A stretch of DNA of 47,558 bases from Deinococcus arcticus (GCF_003028415.1 NZ_PYSV01000022.1:1-47558); one strand, 5' to 3'. Shown: positions 39,502 to 47,558, counted from the stretch's first letter. The notes: generated by a model not told the origin, from the letters alone. Translations and numbers: made by a program.

Positions 39502-42048
39502 ATGCGGGCACAGAACGTCCTCAAGGGAACCGGCTCGGGGGCGCTGCCACCCATGCTGGAGCAGTACGTGCGCATGCGCGACGAGGTGGCCGAGGGCCTG
39601 CCCCACGCGCTGCTGCTGTTTCAGGTGGGGGACTTCTACGAGACCTTCGGTGAAGACGCCGAGCGCGCCGCCCGGCTGCTGGGCCTCGCCCTGACCCACA
39701 AGAGCAGCAAGGACTTTTCCACCCCCATGGCCGGCATTCCGCTGCGGGCGCTGGACAGCCATGTGGAGCGGCTGCTCTCGGCGGGCGTGTGCGTGGCGGT
39801 GGCCGACCAGTTTGAAGAACCGGGTTCCGGGCTTATGGAACGCAAGGTCACGCAGCTGCTGACCCCAGGCACCGTGACCGAGGAGCGGCACCTGGGCGCC
39901 GACGAGAATTATCTGGCGGCGGTGGCCACCGGCGAAGGCTACGCCCTGGCCCTGCTGGACGTCTCGACCGGGGAATTTCGCTGCGCGGCCTTTCACACCC
40001 GGCTGGCGCTGTACGACGAGCTCTCGCGCTGCCGCGCCCGCGAGGTGCTGCTGGCGCCCGAGCTATCGGGCAACGCGGCCCTGCTGGCCGACTTCCAGCA
40101 GCGTTTTCCGGTCATGCTCTCGCCGGCCAGCTTCGACGAGGCGCGGAGCCGGGAGGAACTGGCCCAGACGCTGGGCGAGGTGCCCGGCAGCCTGAGTTCA
40201 TCGGCGCTGGTGCGCGCCTGCGGGGCGGTGCTGGGCTACGCCCGCATGACCCAGCAGGGCCAGCTGGACATGGTGCGGCGGGTGGTGCGCTTTGAACCGG
40301 GCGCCCACATGCGCCTGAGTGACGCGGCGGTGCGCGCCCTGGAACTGTTTCAGGCGCACACGCCCCAGGGCCGCACCCTGACCGACGTGCTGTGCCAGAC
40401 GCGCACGGCGGGCGGACGGCGGCGCCTGCGGGCGTGGCTGCGCGCGCCGCTGCTGGACGAACTGAGCATCCGCGCCCGCCTGGACAGCGTCGAAGCCCTG
40501 ACCCGCGCGCCGGACCTGCGCGGCGGCGTGCGCGCCCTGCTGTACCGCGCCCACGACCTGGAGCGGCTGGCCGCCCGGGTGGCCACCCGCCGCGCCGCGC
40601 CGCGTGAAGTGGCGGCCCTGGCCCGCACACTGGACCTGCTGCCCGAAGCGGCGGCCCTCCTCTCGGGGCAGGCCGGCCTGCTGGCCGGCGTTCGCGAACG
40701 CCTGGGCGCCCTGCCCGACGTGGTGACCCGCATCCGGGCCGCGCTGGTGGACGAGCCCCCACTGCGCCTGGGCGAGGGCGGCCTGATCCGCGACGGCTTT
40801 CACGCCGAGCTGGATACCCTGCGCGCCGAGGCCCTGGGGCACCGCGCGTGGCTGGCCGAACTGGAGGCCAGCGAGCGCATTCGCACCGGCATTGGCAACC
40901 TGAAGGTGGGCTTTACGGGTGTGTTCGGGTACTACCTGGAAGTCACGGGGCCGCACCTGAGCAAGGTGCCGGCCGATTACCGCCAGATTGCCACCCTGAA
41001 AGACCGCGCCCGCTTCACCCGCCCGGACCTCCGCGAGCGCGAACGCGAGATTGCCCGGCTGGAAGCGGCGGCGGGCCGCCTGGAACTGGAGGTGTTCACC
41101 GAGTTGCGCGCCAGTCTGGCCGCCCACGCCGAGGCGCTCTCGGAAGCGGCGGGCGCCCTGAGCGAACTGGACGTGCTCTCGGCGCTGGCCGAGGTGGCCG
41201 CAGAAGCCGGCTGGATTCGCCCTGAAACCACAGGCGGCGACCTGCGGCTGACCCAGGCCCGGCACCCGGTGGTGGAGCGCAGCCTGGGTGGCCGCTTCGT
41301 GCCCAACGACGTGACCCTGGACGAACGCGGGCGGCTGGTGCTGCTGACCGGCCCCAACATGGCGGGCAAGAGCACGTACCTGCGCACAGCCGCCCTGTGC
41401 GCGCTGCTGCACCAGATCGGCTCGTTTGTGCCGGCCGACGGGGCCGCCCTGCCGGTGTACGACGCCATTCACACCCGCATTGGCGCCAGCGACGATCTGG
41501 CGGGGGGCCGCTCCACCTTCATGGTGGAGATGAGCGAACTGGCCGCCATTCTGCACGGCGCCACCGCGCGCAGCCTGGTGATTCTGGACGAGATCGGGCG
41601 CGGCACCAGCACCCTGGACGGACTGGCGATTGCCCAGGCGGCGCTGGAACACCTGCACGGCGCGGGCGCGCACACCCTGTTTGCCACCCACTACTTCGAG
41701 CTGACCCGGCTGGAGGGCGAATGGCCGGGTCTGCGCAACCTGCATGTGGCCGCCGAGGAGGACGCGGCGGGCAGCGGCGGCCTCACCTTCTACCACCAGG
41801 TGGTGCCCGGCGCCGCCCGGCAGAGCTACGGGGTAGAGGTGGCGCGGCTGGCTGGCCTGCCGGGCCCGGTAACCACGCGCGCCGCCCGGCTGCTGGCCGC
41901 CCTGAGCACCCAGGGCGACGACACCCGCCTGCTGCGCGAACTGGGCGCCCTGGACCTGGGCCGCCTGACCCCCCTGCAGGCGCTGGAACTGCTGCACCGC
42001 TGGCAGCGCGAGGCGCGGGGGACCGAAGCGGTGGGTGGAGGGAAGTGA
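39502..42048 (+). CDS. mutS: DNA mismatch repair protein MutS
   Basis: 848 aa. Recognises mismatches and small loops and recruits MutL. Domain I has the mismatch-reading FYE motif (FQVGDFYETFGEDA, F45 and E47). The connector, lever and clamp domains follow. The ATPase has Walker A TGPNMAGKSTYLRTAALC (from about 616), GGRSTFMVEMSELAAIL, Walker B SLVILDEIGRGTSTLDGLA and the ATHYFEL switch. The C-terminus ends in a short helix-turn-helix dimer region. Leaderless start at 39502. No RDRM palindrome is visible upstream, and mutL is not adjacent. Confidence 0.97.
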   Translation: MRAQNVLKGTGSGALPPMLEQYVRMRDEVAEGLPHALLLFQVGDFYETFGEDAERAARLLGLALTHKSSKDFSTPMAGIPLRALDSHVERLLSAGVCVAVADQFEEPGSGLMERKVTQLLTPGTVTEERHLGADENYLAAVATGEGYALALLDVSTGEFRCAAFHTRLALYDELSRCRAREVLLAPELSGNAALLADFQQRFPVMLSPASFDEARSREELAQTLGEVPGSLSSSALVRACGAVLGYARMTQQGQLDMVRRVVRFEPGAHMRLSDAAVRALELFQAHTPQGRTLTDVLCQTRTAGGRRRLRAWLRAPLLDELSIRARLDSVEALTRAPDLRGGVRALLYRAHDLERLAARVATRRAAPREVAALARTLDLLPEAAALLSGQAGLLAGVRERLGALPDVVTRIRAALVDEPPLRLGEGGLIRDGFHAELDTLRAEALGHRAWLAELEASERIRTGIGNLKVGFTGVFGYYLEVTGPHLSKVPADYRQIATLKDRARFTRPDLREREREIARLEAAAGRLELEVFTELRASLAAHAEALSEAAGALSELDVLSALAEVAAEAGWIRPETTGGDLRLTQARHPVVERSLGGRFVPNDVTLDERGRLVLLTGPNMAGKSTYLRTAALCALLHQIGSFVPADGAALPVYDAIHTRIGASDDLAGGRSTFMVEMSELAAILHGATARSLVILDEIGRGTSTLDGLAIAQAALEHLHGAGAHTLFATHYFELTRLEGEWPGLRNLHVAAEEDAAGSGGLTFYHQVVPGAARQSYGVEVARLAGLPGPVTTRAARLLAALSTQGDDTRLLRELGALDLGRLTPLQALELLHRWQREARGTEAVGGGK

Positions 42049-42096
42049 ACAGCGTCAAGGAGTCCAGGCGTCGAAAGATTGAGGTTTCCTGACGCC

Positions 42097-42215
42097 TGAT
42101 GCGGACTGCCGTTCATTGCCGCGCGGCCGGAACGGCACCGTCTGCGCTTCCATCTCGCGGCAGTCGGCATCTGCTCCTGCTCGCGCTGCGAAGCCGCTCG
42201 CCGAGTCCATATTCA
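42097..42215. repeat. dispersed repeat family 1, copy D (diverged)
   Basis: Ends TGATGCGGACTGCCGTT and GAGTCCATATTCA; the interior CTGCTCCTGCTCGCGCTGCG resembles the CTCCTGCTCGCTCTGC block of copy B. Between convergent mutS and nucleotidyltransferase genes. Confidence 0.6.
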
Positions 42216-42221
42216 CCCTCT

Positions 42222-42935
42222 TCACTCCCCCACCGACTGCCGCTCGCTCTCACTCTCGCGGTACGTCAGGTCGCCAGTTACGCCGGTCACCAGGGCTTCC
42301 AGCGCCGCCTGCCGGCCCGGGGCGTCGGTGCGCGTCAGCACGGCTTGCAGCGCCTGTGCAGCGCCGGGCTCCCGCTGGGCCAGCTCGGTCAGCCAGCGCT
42401 GCGGCTTGACCTCCCACCAGCCCCGGGCCTGGAAGAGGGCGCCCACCGCCTTGCCCACGCACAGCTGGGCCATAAGGGCGTGCAGCGGGTCAGCCTGCTC
42501 GGCCAGGGCGCGGGCGTCCACCACGGCGTCAATCAATGTGAAGCGGGCCTGTGCGCTCAGCGGCCGGGGCGCGGGGCCAGCGGCAAAGAGGGCGCGGGCT
42601 TCGCGGATCAGGGCCTCCAGTTCTGGGTGGGCCCACACCACCTGCCCCTCGGCGTACATGGCGATGGTGGCCGCGTCCCCCGCCGCGAACATCGCCCGGA
42701 CCTTCCTGGCCGGATTGTGAAAGACCTCCACCGGCACCCCATCCACCACCCAGTTGGCCCGCCAGCGGTGATCACCCTCCACCAGAACGTGCAGGTCCAG
42801 GTCGCTGTGCCGGTTTGCCTCTCCCCGCGCGGCGCTGCCACACCACAGCGCGGCACAGGTGCCCGGCGTGGCCCGAATGCGCCTCAGCACGGCAGGCAGA
42901 GCGGCTTCCAGGCGGGCTTGCGCAGCCATTGTCAT
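42222..42935 (-). CDS. nucleotidyltransferase domain protein
   Basis: 237 aa. Pol-beta-like nucleotidyltransferase site WCGSAARGEANRHSDLDLHV: G33-S34 and metal ligands D45 and D47 (G-S-x-x-x-G-x-x-x-x-x-S-D-x-D), then a third acidic/hydrophobic strand (DGVPVEVFHN). A helical C-terminal region (about 125-225) resembles the aminoglycoside adenylyltransferase or HEPN-type partner domain. Substrate unknown. Start at 42935, 5 nt behind TAGCCT; an alternative ATG is at 42929. Confidence 0.83.
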   Translation of the reverse strand: MTMAAQARLEAALPAVLRRIRATPGTCAALWCGSAARGEANRHSDLDLHVLVEGDHRWRANWVVDGVPVEVFHNPARKVRAMFAAGDAATIAMYAEGQVVWAHPELEALIREARALFAAGPAPRPLSAQARFTLIDAVVDARALAEQADPLHALMAQLCVGKAVGALFQARGWWEVKPQRWLTELAQREPGAAQALQAVLTRTDAPGRQAALEALVTGVTGDLTYRESESERQSVGE

Positions 42936-42940
42936 ACCGG

Positions 42941-42946
42941 AGGCTA
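42941..42946 (-). promoter_or_regulatory. -10 box of the nucleotidyltransferase gene (leaderless)
   Basis: TAGCCT on the minus strand, 5 nt before the ATG at 42935. Confidence 0.45.
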
Positions 42947-43030
42947 AGGGCCTCGCCCCTCCCATTTCAACGGTTCAGAAAAGTGCCAAAGCGTTCTCAG
43001 TCCCGGTGCAGGGCCCCTTGCTCGCTCCTC
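42944..43030. repeat. tandem intergenic repeat, unit 1
   Basis: Begins CTAAGGGCCTCGCCCCTCCC, contains CAACGGTTCAG and TCCCGGTGCAGGG, ends near CCCCTTGCTCGCTCCTCGC. Roughly three quarters identical to unit 2, which starts about 161 bp later. Confidence 0.65.
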
Positions 43031-43105
43031 GCTTCGCCCAGGTGATCTGAAAATCAACCGCAAGAGAATGATCAGGCGGGTGCCGCCCGGACCGGCGCCC
43101 TCTGG

Positions 43106-43200
43106 CCTAAGTGCCTCGCCCCTCCCCCAGTCCAACGGTTCAGGACAGTGCAGAAACATGTCCATTCCCGGTGTGAGGCACTTTACTTCGCCACTCGCGC
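43106..43200. repeat. tandem intergenic repeat, unit 2
   Basis: CTAAGTGCCTCGCCCCTCCC...CAACGGTTCAG...TCCCGGTGTGAGGCACTT. AAGTGCCTC and GAGGCACTT form a 9-bp inverted repeat closing the unit. Confidence 0.65.
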
Positions 43201-43256
43201 TGCGGCGCCGCTGTCCCTGCCCGGTTGATCATTAGATCAACCGAGCGGAGCGAGTC
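43195..43256. repeat. cruciform-type repeat, family 2 full copy
   Basis: CGGTTGATC-ATTA-GATCAACCG (43222-43243) is a perfect 9-bp stem with a 4-base loop. Flanking ACTCGCGCTGC and GCGGAGCGAGT extend the symmetry imperfectly. It shares GCGGCGCCGCTGTCCC and GGTTGATC with 39188-39225. No T tract, so not an ordinary terminator. Confidence 0.65.
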
Positions 43257-43260
43257 TCGA

Positions 43261-43336
43261 AAAAAGGACGTTGTACCGGGCGTGGAGACTGTTCGGTGCT
43301 CTCCTGAACAGTCGCACCATGAGAGGCAACGTCCTT
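43261..43336 (-). terminator. terminator of the DUF402 gene, two nested stems
   Basis: Outer arms AAGGACGTTG (43264-43273) and CAACGTCCTT (43327-43336) pair perfectly; inside, ACTGTTC (43288-43294) pairs with GAACAGT (43306-43312). On the minus strand the outer arm runs into a T tract, directly after the DUF402 stop codon. The large interior loop is unusual for a simple terminator. Confidence 0.65.
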
Positions 43337-43889
43337 AGCTCCCGGTCACCTGGGCGTGCGGGGCGCCGGGGATGCCAGCCCAGGTCACCTGCACTCCCTG
43401 CGCCGCCAGCCAGCCGTGCAGGTCGTAGCGCGCCCGGGCCAGCCCCGAGAGCGTGCGGTGGGCCGTGGCCACGGCGCGGTGCATGTCCGGCTCGTTCAGA
43501 AAACCAGCGGCGCGGGCAGCCAGCAACTCGTCGGTGTCCACGATCTCGGCCATCAGGCCACTGTGCAGCAGCAGGTCCAGGTACAGGTCGCGCACCACCC
43601 AAACCTCACCCTCCCGCCAGATGTCGGCCACATCCAGGTGATAGTCGTGTTCGCGCTCGCCATGAAAGTCGTAGCGGCACACCACCAGATTCAGGGTCGG
43701 CAGCAGGTGCGCCTGCCAGTGGCGCACGCGCGGATGGTCCACGAAGGCGCGGGAGACATACAGGCTGGCCGGGGTCTCAACGTAGGTCTGTACGCGGCGC
43801 ACCCCCGTGTTGGTGTAGTGGCGCAGGGCGGGCACGTCGTGCCGCTCCACCTTGACGGGATGGACTGCCGCGGGCACCAGGGTCACCAT
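43335..43889 (-). CDS. DUF402 family protein
   Basis: 184 aa. The core YDFHGEREHDYHLDVADIWR followed by VWVVRDLYLDLLLHSG matches DUF402, whose characterised members (Ntdp, FomD) are metal-dependent nucleoside di- or triphosphate hydrolases: strand, Y-x-D-I/V-x-x-I, then R-D-L-x-L-D-L. A late Asp-rich helix MAEIVDTDELLAARAAGFL is also typical. Probably a cytoplasmic phosphatase of unknown substrate. ATG at 43889, 5 nt behind TACGCT. Confidence 0.85.
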   Translation of the reverse strand: MVTLVPAAVHPVKVERHDVPALRHYTNTGVRRVQTYVETPASLYVSRAFVDHPRVRHWQAHLLPTLNLVVCRYDFHGEREHDYHLDVADIWREGEVWVVRDLYLDLLLHSGLMAEIVDTDELLAARAAGFLNEPDMHRAVATAHRTLSGLARARYDLHGWLAAQGVQVTWAGIPGAPHAQVTGS

Positions 43890-43894
43890 GCTCC

Positions 43895-43900
43895 AGCGTA
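43895..43900 (-). promoter_or_regulatory. -10 box of the DUF402 gene (leaderless)
   Basis: TACGCT on the minus strand, 5 nt before the ATG at 43889. Confidence 0.5.
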
Positions 43901-44058
43901 CCGGGCGCAGCGCAGGAGGCAGATGAGTGCCGGACCCAGTTCGGTGAGCCCGCTCAAGCTGACTGGCAGGTCAGAAAAGGAGCCAGAGAACCTGAACCGG
44001 GCTTAAGTGTTGCTTTAGAAAAGGCTATGGGCTCTGAGGCCTGGGTCCTGGGGAACAG

Positions 44059-44083
44059 AAAAAACGGCTCATGGCCCAGAGCC
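44059..44083 (-). terminator. Rho-independent terminator of the U32 gene
   Basis: On the minus strand GGCTC-TGGGCCAT-GAGCC-G-TTTTTT, starting 1-2 bp after the stop codon. Confidence 0.85.
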
Positions 44084-44084
44084 C

Positions 44085-46643
44085 TTACACCACCGGCAGC
44101 GCGTCCAGCAGCCCGAAGTCGTGGGGCACAAATAGACTGCCTTCCGTCACGCCCTGATCGGTCAGGGTGGTCAGGGCCGCTTCCAGTTCGGGCGCACTGA
44201 AGTCGCCGTTCAGGAAGGCGCGGTGGGCGGCCAGCACCTCGCGCACCTGCTCGGGCGTTTCGTGCACAAATTCCAGGCGCAGGTCGCGGATGCCGGCGGC
44301 CTGCCACGCGCCCAGATGGGCGGCGGCCACCTGCGGGCGGCCCTCAAACACCGTGTTGCGGCAGCCCACATCGGCCATGACCGGGTGCACGCGGCCCCGT
44401 TCATCGCGCAGGGCCACGCGGTGAGCCTCGCAGGGGTGGCCGCAGTTCGTGTAATCGGTGCCGGTACTCAGGAACCGGCAGAAGACGCAGTGCTCGGTGT
44501 GAAAGACCGGCAGGTGCCCGTAGGCCACGGGTTCTAACACGGCCCCGCCCACCAGTGCGGCCAGCTCAGTGATCTGCTGTGCGTTCAGGTCGTAGGTGGG
44601 GGTCAGCCGGGTCAGGCCCAGGTCCAGCAGGGCGCGGGTGGTCAGGACATTGGCGGCGTTCAGGCTGAAATCCCCGGTCAGCTCAGTCCCGCCGCTCTGG
44701 CCCTGCAGCCCTTCCAGCAGCCCACCCGAGCGCACCAGAATGCCGGCGTCCAGCGACAGCAGGAACTTCTGCAGGTTCTGTTCGGTAGGCTTGAGGATGC
44801 GCGGGCTGGCCACCCGCACCGGCAGACCCGCCGCTTTCACGCGCTCCACACTGGGCTTCAGGCCGTACAGTTCCAGGTAATCCAGGGTCATGGAATCGGG
44901 GCGGGCCTCCAGCGCAGCGTCCAGCTGTTCGGGCGCACGCACGAGGACGTGCAGGCGGGTCCGTCCCTGGTCAGGTGGGGTCGGCTGGCCCAGGCGGCGC
45001 AGGGTGCCTTCCAGGCGCGGCGCCACGCGGCGCTCCGGGGCCTGTTCGCGCCGGGCGCTCAGGGCGGCGGCGGCCTCGCGGCGCAGGCTGTTCAGGGCGC
45101 TCACCGGCAGGAACCCCGCGCCCTGAAGGTCCACGCTCAGCGTGCGCAGGTGGTAGGGCGTGCCGCCCAGCTTGCCCAGTTGCTCGCGCAGTGTGGCCTC
45201 GTCCAGGGCGCGGTTGCGGGCCGGGGACAGCGGCTCGGGCAGCGTGACCGTCACGCTCCGCCCGGCCTCGTCGGTGAGGGTCAGGGCAGGCACCTCGCCC
45301 ACCGTCCCCATAAAGTGGGCGTCCACCGCGCGGGTATGCACCGGGTCAGCGGCCTCCACCAGCGGCCTGACCCGGGCGGCCAGCGTGGGGTCCTGGGTGC
45401 GCCACACCGGGTCGCCTTCACGCACCCGCGCGGGGTCCACCGCGCCGCGCCCAAAGCGCAGTTCGTGAAGCGCCCTCTGGTGCTGGCCCCGGCCCGACGC
45501 GGCCACCGGGTTCACCTGATACACAAAGCCGCCTTCCTCGCGGCCCTCGGGGGCGCGCCAGTTGGCGGGGTCGAACACCAGGCCGTCGCCGGGCTTGACC
45601 AGTTCAGTCAGCTCGACCAGCACGCCGCGTTCGGTGGTGCCGCGCACGGTGCCCACACGCACGCCCCGGTGCCTGGGGGCGCGGCCCCGCACCACGGTCT
45701 GGTGGTTGGTGCCTGCCATGAAGTGCGGCCCCAGCCCCCGCGAGTACACCTGCTCCAGATCGCGCTCCTCCTGCGGGGTCACGCTGAGGGGCCGCTCCGC
45801 CCAGGCTTCATCCACGGCCTTGCGGTAGGCGGCGGTGGTCAGGGCCACGAATTCGGCGTCCTTGTAGCGGCCTTCAATCTTCAGGCAGTCCACGCCGATG
45901 CGCACCAGCTCCGGCACCTGATGCAGTGCGTACAGATCGCCGGGCGACAGCAGATACCGCGCGTCACCCAGATCGCGCCATTCACCGTCCACCAGCAGGT
46001 CGTAGGGCAGGCGGCACGCCTGGGCACACTGGCCCCGGTTGGCGCTGCGCCCGCCCCACGCTTCACTGGAAAAGCACTGGCCGCTGTAACTCACGCACAG
46101 CGCGCCATGCACGAAGGTTTCCAGCTCCACGTCGGTGGCGCCCGCAATGCGCTCAATGTCGCGCAGGCTCAGTTCGCGCCCCAGCACCACGCGGCTGGCC
46201 CCGAAGCGCCGCGCGAGTTCAGCGCCCTCGGCGGATGTGATGCTCATCTGGGTGGAGCCGTGAATGGGCAGGTCCGGGCAGATTTCGTGCGCCAGCCAGG
46301 CCACGCCGTGGTCCTGCACGATCAGGGCGTCCACCCCCGCCTCGGCCAGGGCGATCAGCTGGCGCTCGGCCTGGCGCAGTTCCCGGTCAAAGACCAGCAC
46401 GTTGAAGGTGACAAAGCCCATTACCCCGCGTGCGTGCAGCCCCCGCATGATCTCGGGCAGGGCTTCGAGGTCAAAGCCCACCTTGGCGCGGGCGTGGAAG
46501 CCGGCCCCGTCGGCGCGGCCCTCGCCGCGCGCCGGGTTGACCCCAAAAAACACGGCGTCGGCGCCGGCCTCCACAGCGGCGCGCAACTGCGCCTGTCCCC
46601 CCACGGGGCTCATGACTTCGGGTTTGATGCGGGCACGCGGCAT
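44085..46643 (-). CDS. rlhA: U32 peptidase family protein, probable 23S rRNA hydroxylase RlhA
   Basis: 852 aa, larger than E. coli RlhA (about 650). The N-terminal TIM-barrel-like U32 domain starts KPEVMSPVGGQAQLRAAVEA. The U32 signature ELETFVHGALCVSYSGQCF is followed by GGRSANRGQCAQACRLPYD; this Cys cluster binds an iron-sulfur centre in the family. A C-terminal extension has a second Cys set, HTEHCVFCRFL and TNCGHPCEAHR. RlhA makes 5-hydroxycytidine at C2501 of 23S rRNA, a modification reported in D. radiodurans, so this assignment is attractive. Start at 46643, 8 nt behind TACACT. Confidence 0.85.
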   Translation of the reverse strand: MPRARIKPEVMSPVGGQAQLRAAVEAGADAVFFGVNPARGEGRADGAGFHARAKVGFDLEALPEIMRGLHARGVMGFVTFNVLVFDRELRQAERQLIALAEAGVDALIVQDHGVAWLAHEICPDLPIHGSTQMSITSAEGAELARRFGASRVVLGRELSLRDIERIAGATDVELETFVHGALCVSYSGQCFSSEAWGGRSANRGQCAQACRLPYDLLVDGEWRDLGDARYLLSPGDLYALHQVPELVRIGVDCLKIEGRYKDAEFVALTTAAYRKAVDEAWAERPLSVTPQEERDLEQVYSRGLGPHFMAGTNHQTVVRGRAPRHRGVRVGTVRGTTERGVLVELTELVKPGDGLVFDPANWRAPEGREEGGFVYQVNPVAASGRGQHQRALHELRFGRGAVDPARVREGDPVWRTQDPTLAARVRPLVEAADPVHTRAVDAHFMGTVGEVPALTLTDEAGRSVTVTLPEPLSPARNRALDEATLREQLGKLGGTPYHLRTLSVDLQGAGFLPVSALNSLRREAAAALSARREQAPERRVAPRLEGTLRRLGQPTPPDQGRTRLHVLVRAPEQLDAALEARPDSMTLDYLELYGLKPSVERVKAAGLPVRVASPRILKPTEQNLQKFLLSLDAGILVRSGGLLEGLQGQSGGTELTGDFSLNAANVLTTRALLDLGLTRLTPTYDLNAQQITELAALVGGAVLEPVAYGHLPVFHTEHCVFCRFLSTGTDYTNCGHPCEAHRVALRDERGRVHPVMADVGCRNTVFEGRPQVAAAHLGAWQAAGIRDLRLEFVHETPEQVREVLAAHRAFLNGDFSAPELEAALTTLTDQGVTEGSLFVPHDFGLLDALPVV

Positions 46644-46651
46644 AACGCGCC

Positions 46652-46657
46652 AGTGTA
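46652..46657 (-). promoter_or_regulatory. -10 box of the U32 gene (leaderless)
   Basis: TACACT on the minus strand, 8 nt before the ATG at 46643. Confidence 0.5.
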
Positions 46658-46740
46658 CCGAATGAAGGTTCGGCAAAGGGTGACGCAGGGTGCAGGGGAA
46701 GGAAACCACATGTGCGCTGACCATGCGTGCACCTGTGAAG

Positions 46741-46746
46741 TACGCT
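46741..46746 (+). promoter_or_regulatory. -10 box of the QRQ-rich gene (leaderless)
   Basis: TACGCT, 7 nt before the GTG at 46754; CTGACC 18 bp upstream may be the -35. Confidence 0.5.
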
Positions 46747-46753
46747 GCGGGAC

Positions 46754-47449
46754 GTGAGCGCGCCCATCTTCAAAAAGCGGGAGCAGCCGGAAACCCGTTC
46801 CACAACTTCCCCAGCGCTGAGGGATGAACCGTCCGCCTTTCTTCAGATGGCGCAGCAAGCGGTGCAGCGGCATACGTCACGGCCCGTCACAGCGCAGCAA
46901 CAGATCGCTCAGGCGCCCCTGCGTGCAGCCAGTCTGGAGCGCCAAGAGGTCGAGCAGCTGTATTTGCAGCGTCAAACGGTGGTAGAGCAACTGGACGCCT
47001 TACCACAGCCAGAAACGGTGATGTTCCAGCGTCAGGTCCATTCCATCCCAGCCAAGCCCCAGAGCCCCGCTGATTGGGTGACCGTGATGCGCCACCAAGC
47101 CGAACAGGTCGAAGGCAAGTCACTGGACAGTCGGCAATACGCGCAGTTTACCGCGTTGCAACGTCAGGTGGCGCAAACATTGGTCCAGAGCTTTCGGTCT
47201 GATCGAGGCCCCGCACAGAGTCGGTACGACATCTACGGCGAACACTTGGCCACGCTGCAACGGCACGAGGTCAGTGCCCCGGTGAGCCGGGTGGTGCTGG
47301 GCCTCGTGCCAGCTGGTGAACGCTTAGCTTTGCAGCGAGCAGTCGATGCGGCTGTTCAACGGTCAGTCGCGGAGGCGCAGCAGGAGAGGACGTTTATCCA
47401 ACGCCAGACTCTGCAACGGCAGCTGGCTGAATTAGAGCATTTGTCATAA
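46754..47449 (+). pseudogene. QRQ-rich protein truncated by IS630 (possible DUF4157/eCIS-type N-terminus)
   Basis: 231 codons, GTG start. Glutamine-rich and helical, with recurrent L/V-Q-R-Q words (LYLQRQTVVEQL, VMFQRQVHS, ALQRQVAQTLVQ, LATLQRHEV, FIQRQTLQRQLAEL). The last four residues (EHLS) and the stop are encoded by the IS630 end, so the natural C-terminus is missing. The style resembles the N-terminal halves of Deinococcus DUF4157 proteins (Pfam: eCIS core domain), whose H-E-x-x-H domain would lie downstream; here it is lost or beyond the insertion. Lower GC and different codon use than its neighbours suggest transfer. Confidence 0.5.
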
Positions 47450-47558
47450 TGAAGGTATGAAAGCGGTGGGCGGGCGAGGGTATGGGCTGGACTTGCGGGA
47501 ACGCATCGTTCGTGCTGTGGCGTCCGGTGGAAGCGTTCACCTGGTCGCCCAGCAGTTC
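47432..47558. repeat. 127-bp inverted terminal repeat, right copy (IS630 end)
   Basis: Exact reverse complement of 1-127. Starts TTAGAGCATTTGTC inside the 3' part of the QRQ-rich reading frame. Confidence 0.9.
47457..47558 (+). CDS. IS630-type transposase, N-terminal fragment (right copy)
   Basis: Partial: 34 codons from the ATG at 47457, identical to the left copy. YGLDLRERIVRAV and a following G-x-S-x-x-x-V-A-x-x-F are the IS630 helix-turn-helix. Runs off the right edge. Confidence 0.8.
   Translation, partial: MKAVGGRGYGLDLRERIVRAVASGGSVHLVAQQF

Overview
The window reads as chromosomal DNA from a Deinococcus species. The GC content is very high. Most genes start directly behind a TANNNT -10 box with only about 5-9 nt between box and start codon, the leaderless arrangement known from Deinococcus. 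A perfect 17-bp palindrome of the radiation/desiccation response motif type sits in front of gyrB, and many products are typical of the group (type 2 IPP isomerase, BTAD regulators, U32/RlhA, Nudix). The first 127 bases are the exact reverse complement of the last 127 bases, and both encode the N-terminus of an IS630-type transposase. The window therefore looks like one assembly contig that stops inside two copies of the same insertion sequence.

Layout. 0-5 kb: a GNAT acetyltransferase abutting the left IS copy, an MFS exporter, ruvA converging on an IPP isomerase gene, and an initiator tRNA with its own promoter and terminator, followed by a DUF456 membrane protein. 4.6-11.7 kb (all minus strand): a CPBP protease/YkvA/YIP1 membrane operon, a histidine kinase/DUF4097/response regulator operon joined by ATGA overlaps, and a PadR/small membrane protein/signal peptidase I operon behind a palindromic operator. 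11.7-18.3 kb: BON-LysM protein, M1 peptidase with Nudix, thioesterase with rbfA, a CAT-fold acetyltransferase, a LysM/phosphodiester glycosidase exoprotein and a small membrane protein.

18.3-35.3 kb is the most unusual part. A secreted von Willebrand A protein with a duplicated cytoplasmic module is divergent from a two-gene operon of a membrane-spanning exported protein and a membrane-anchored patatin phospholipase. Next comes gyrB with its DNA-damage operator. Then come two tandem copies of a two-gene module, each a BTAD-AAA-TPR (STAND-type) regulator followed by an exported subtilisin-like protease. I infer that each regulator controls or responds to its protease, but nothing in the sequence proves it.

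35.3-47.5 kb: a kynurenine formamidase-like cyclase, a MerR regulator coupled to an FAD monooxygenase, a pterin dehydratase with a thioesterase, a 38-residue small protein, mutS, a nucleotidyltransferase, a DUF402 protein, an RlhA-like U32 protein, and a QRQ-rich protein cut short by the right IS copy. Two dispersed repeat families lie between genes, mostly between convergent 3' ends.
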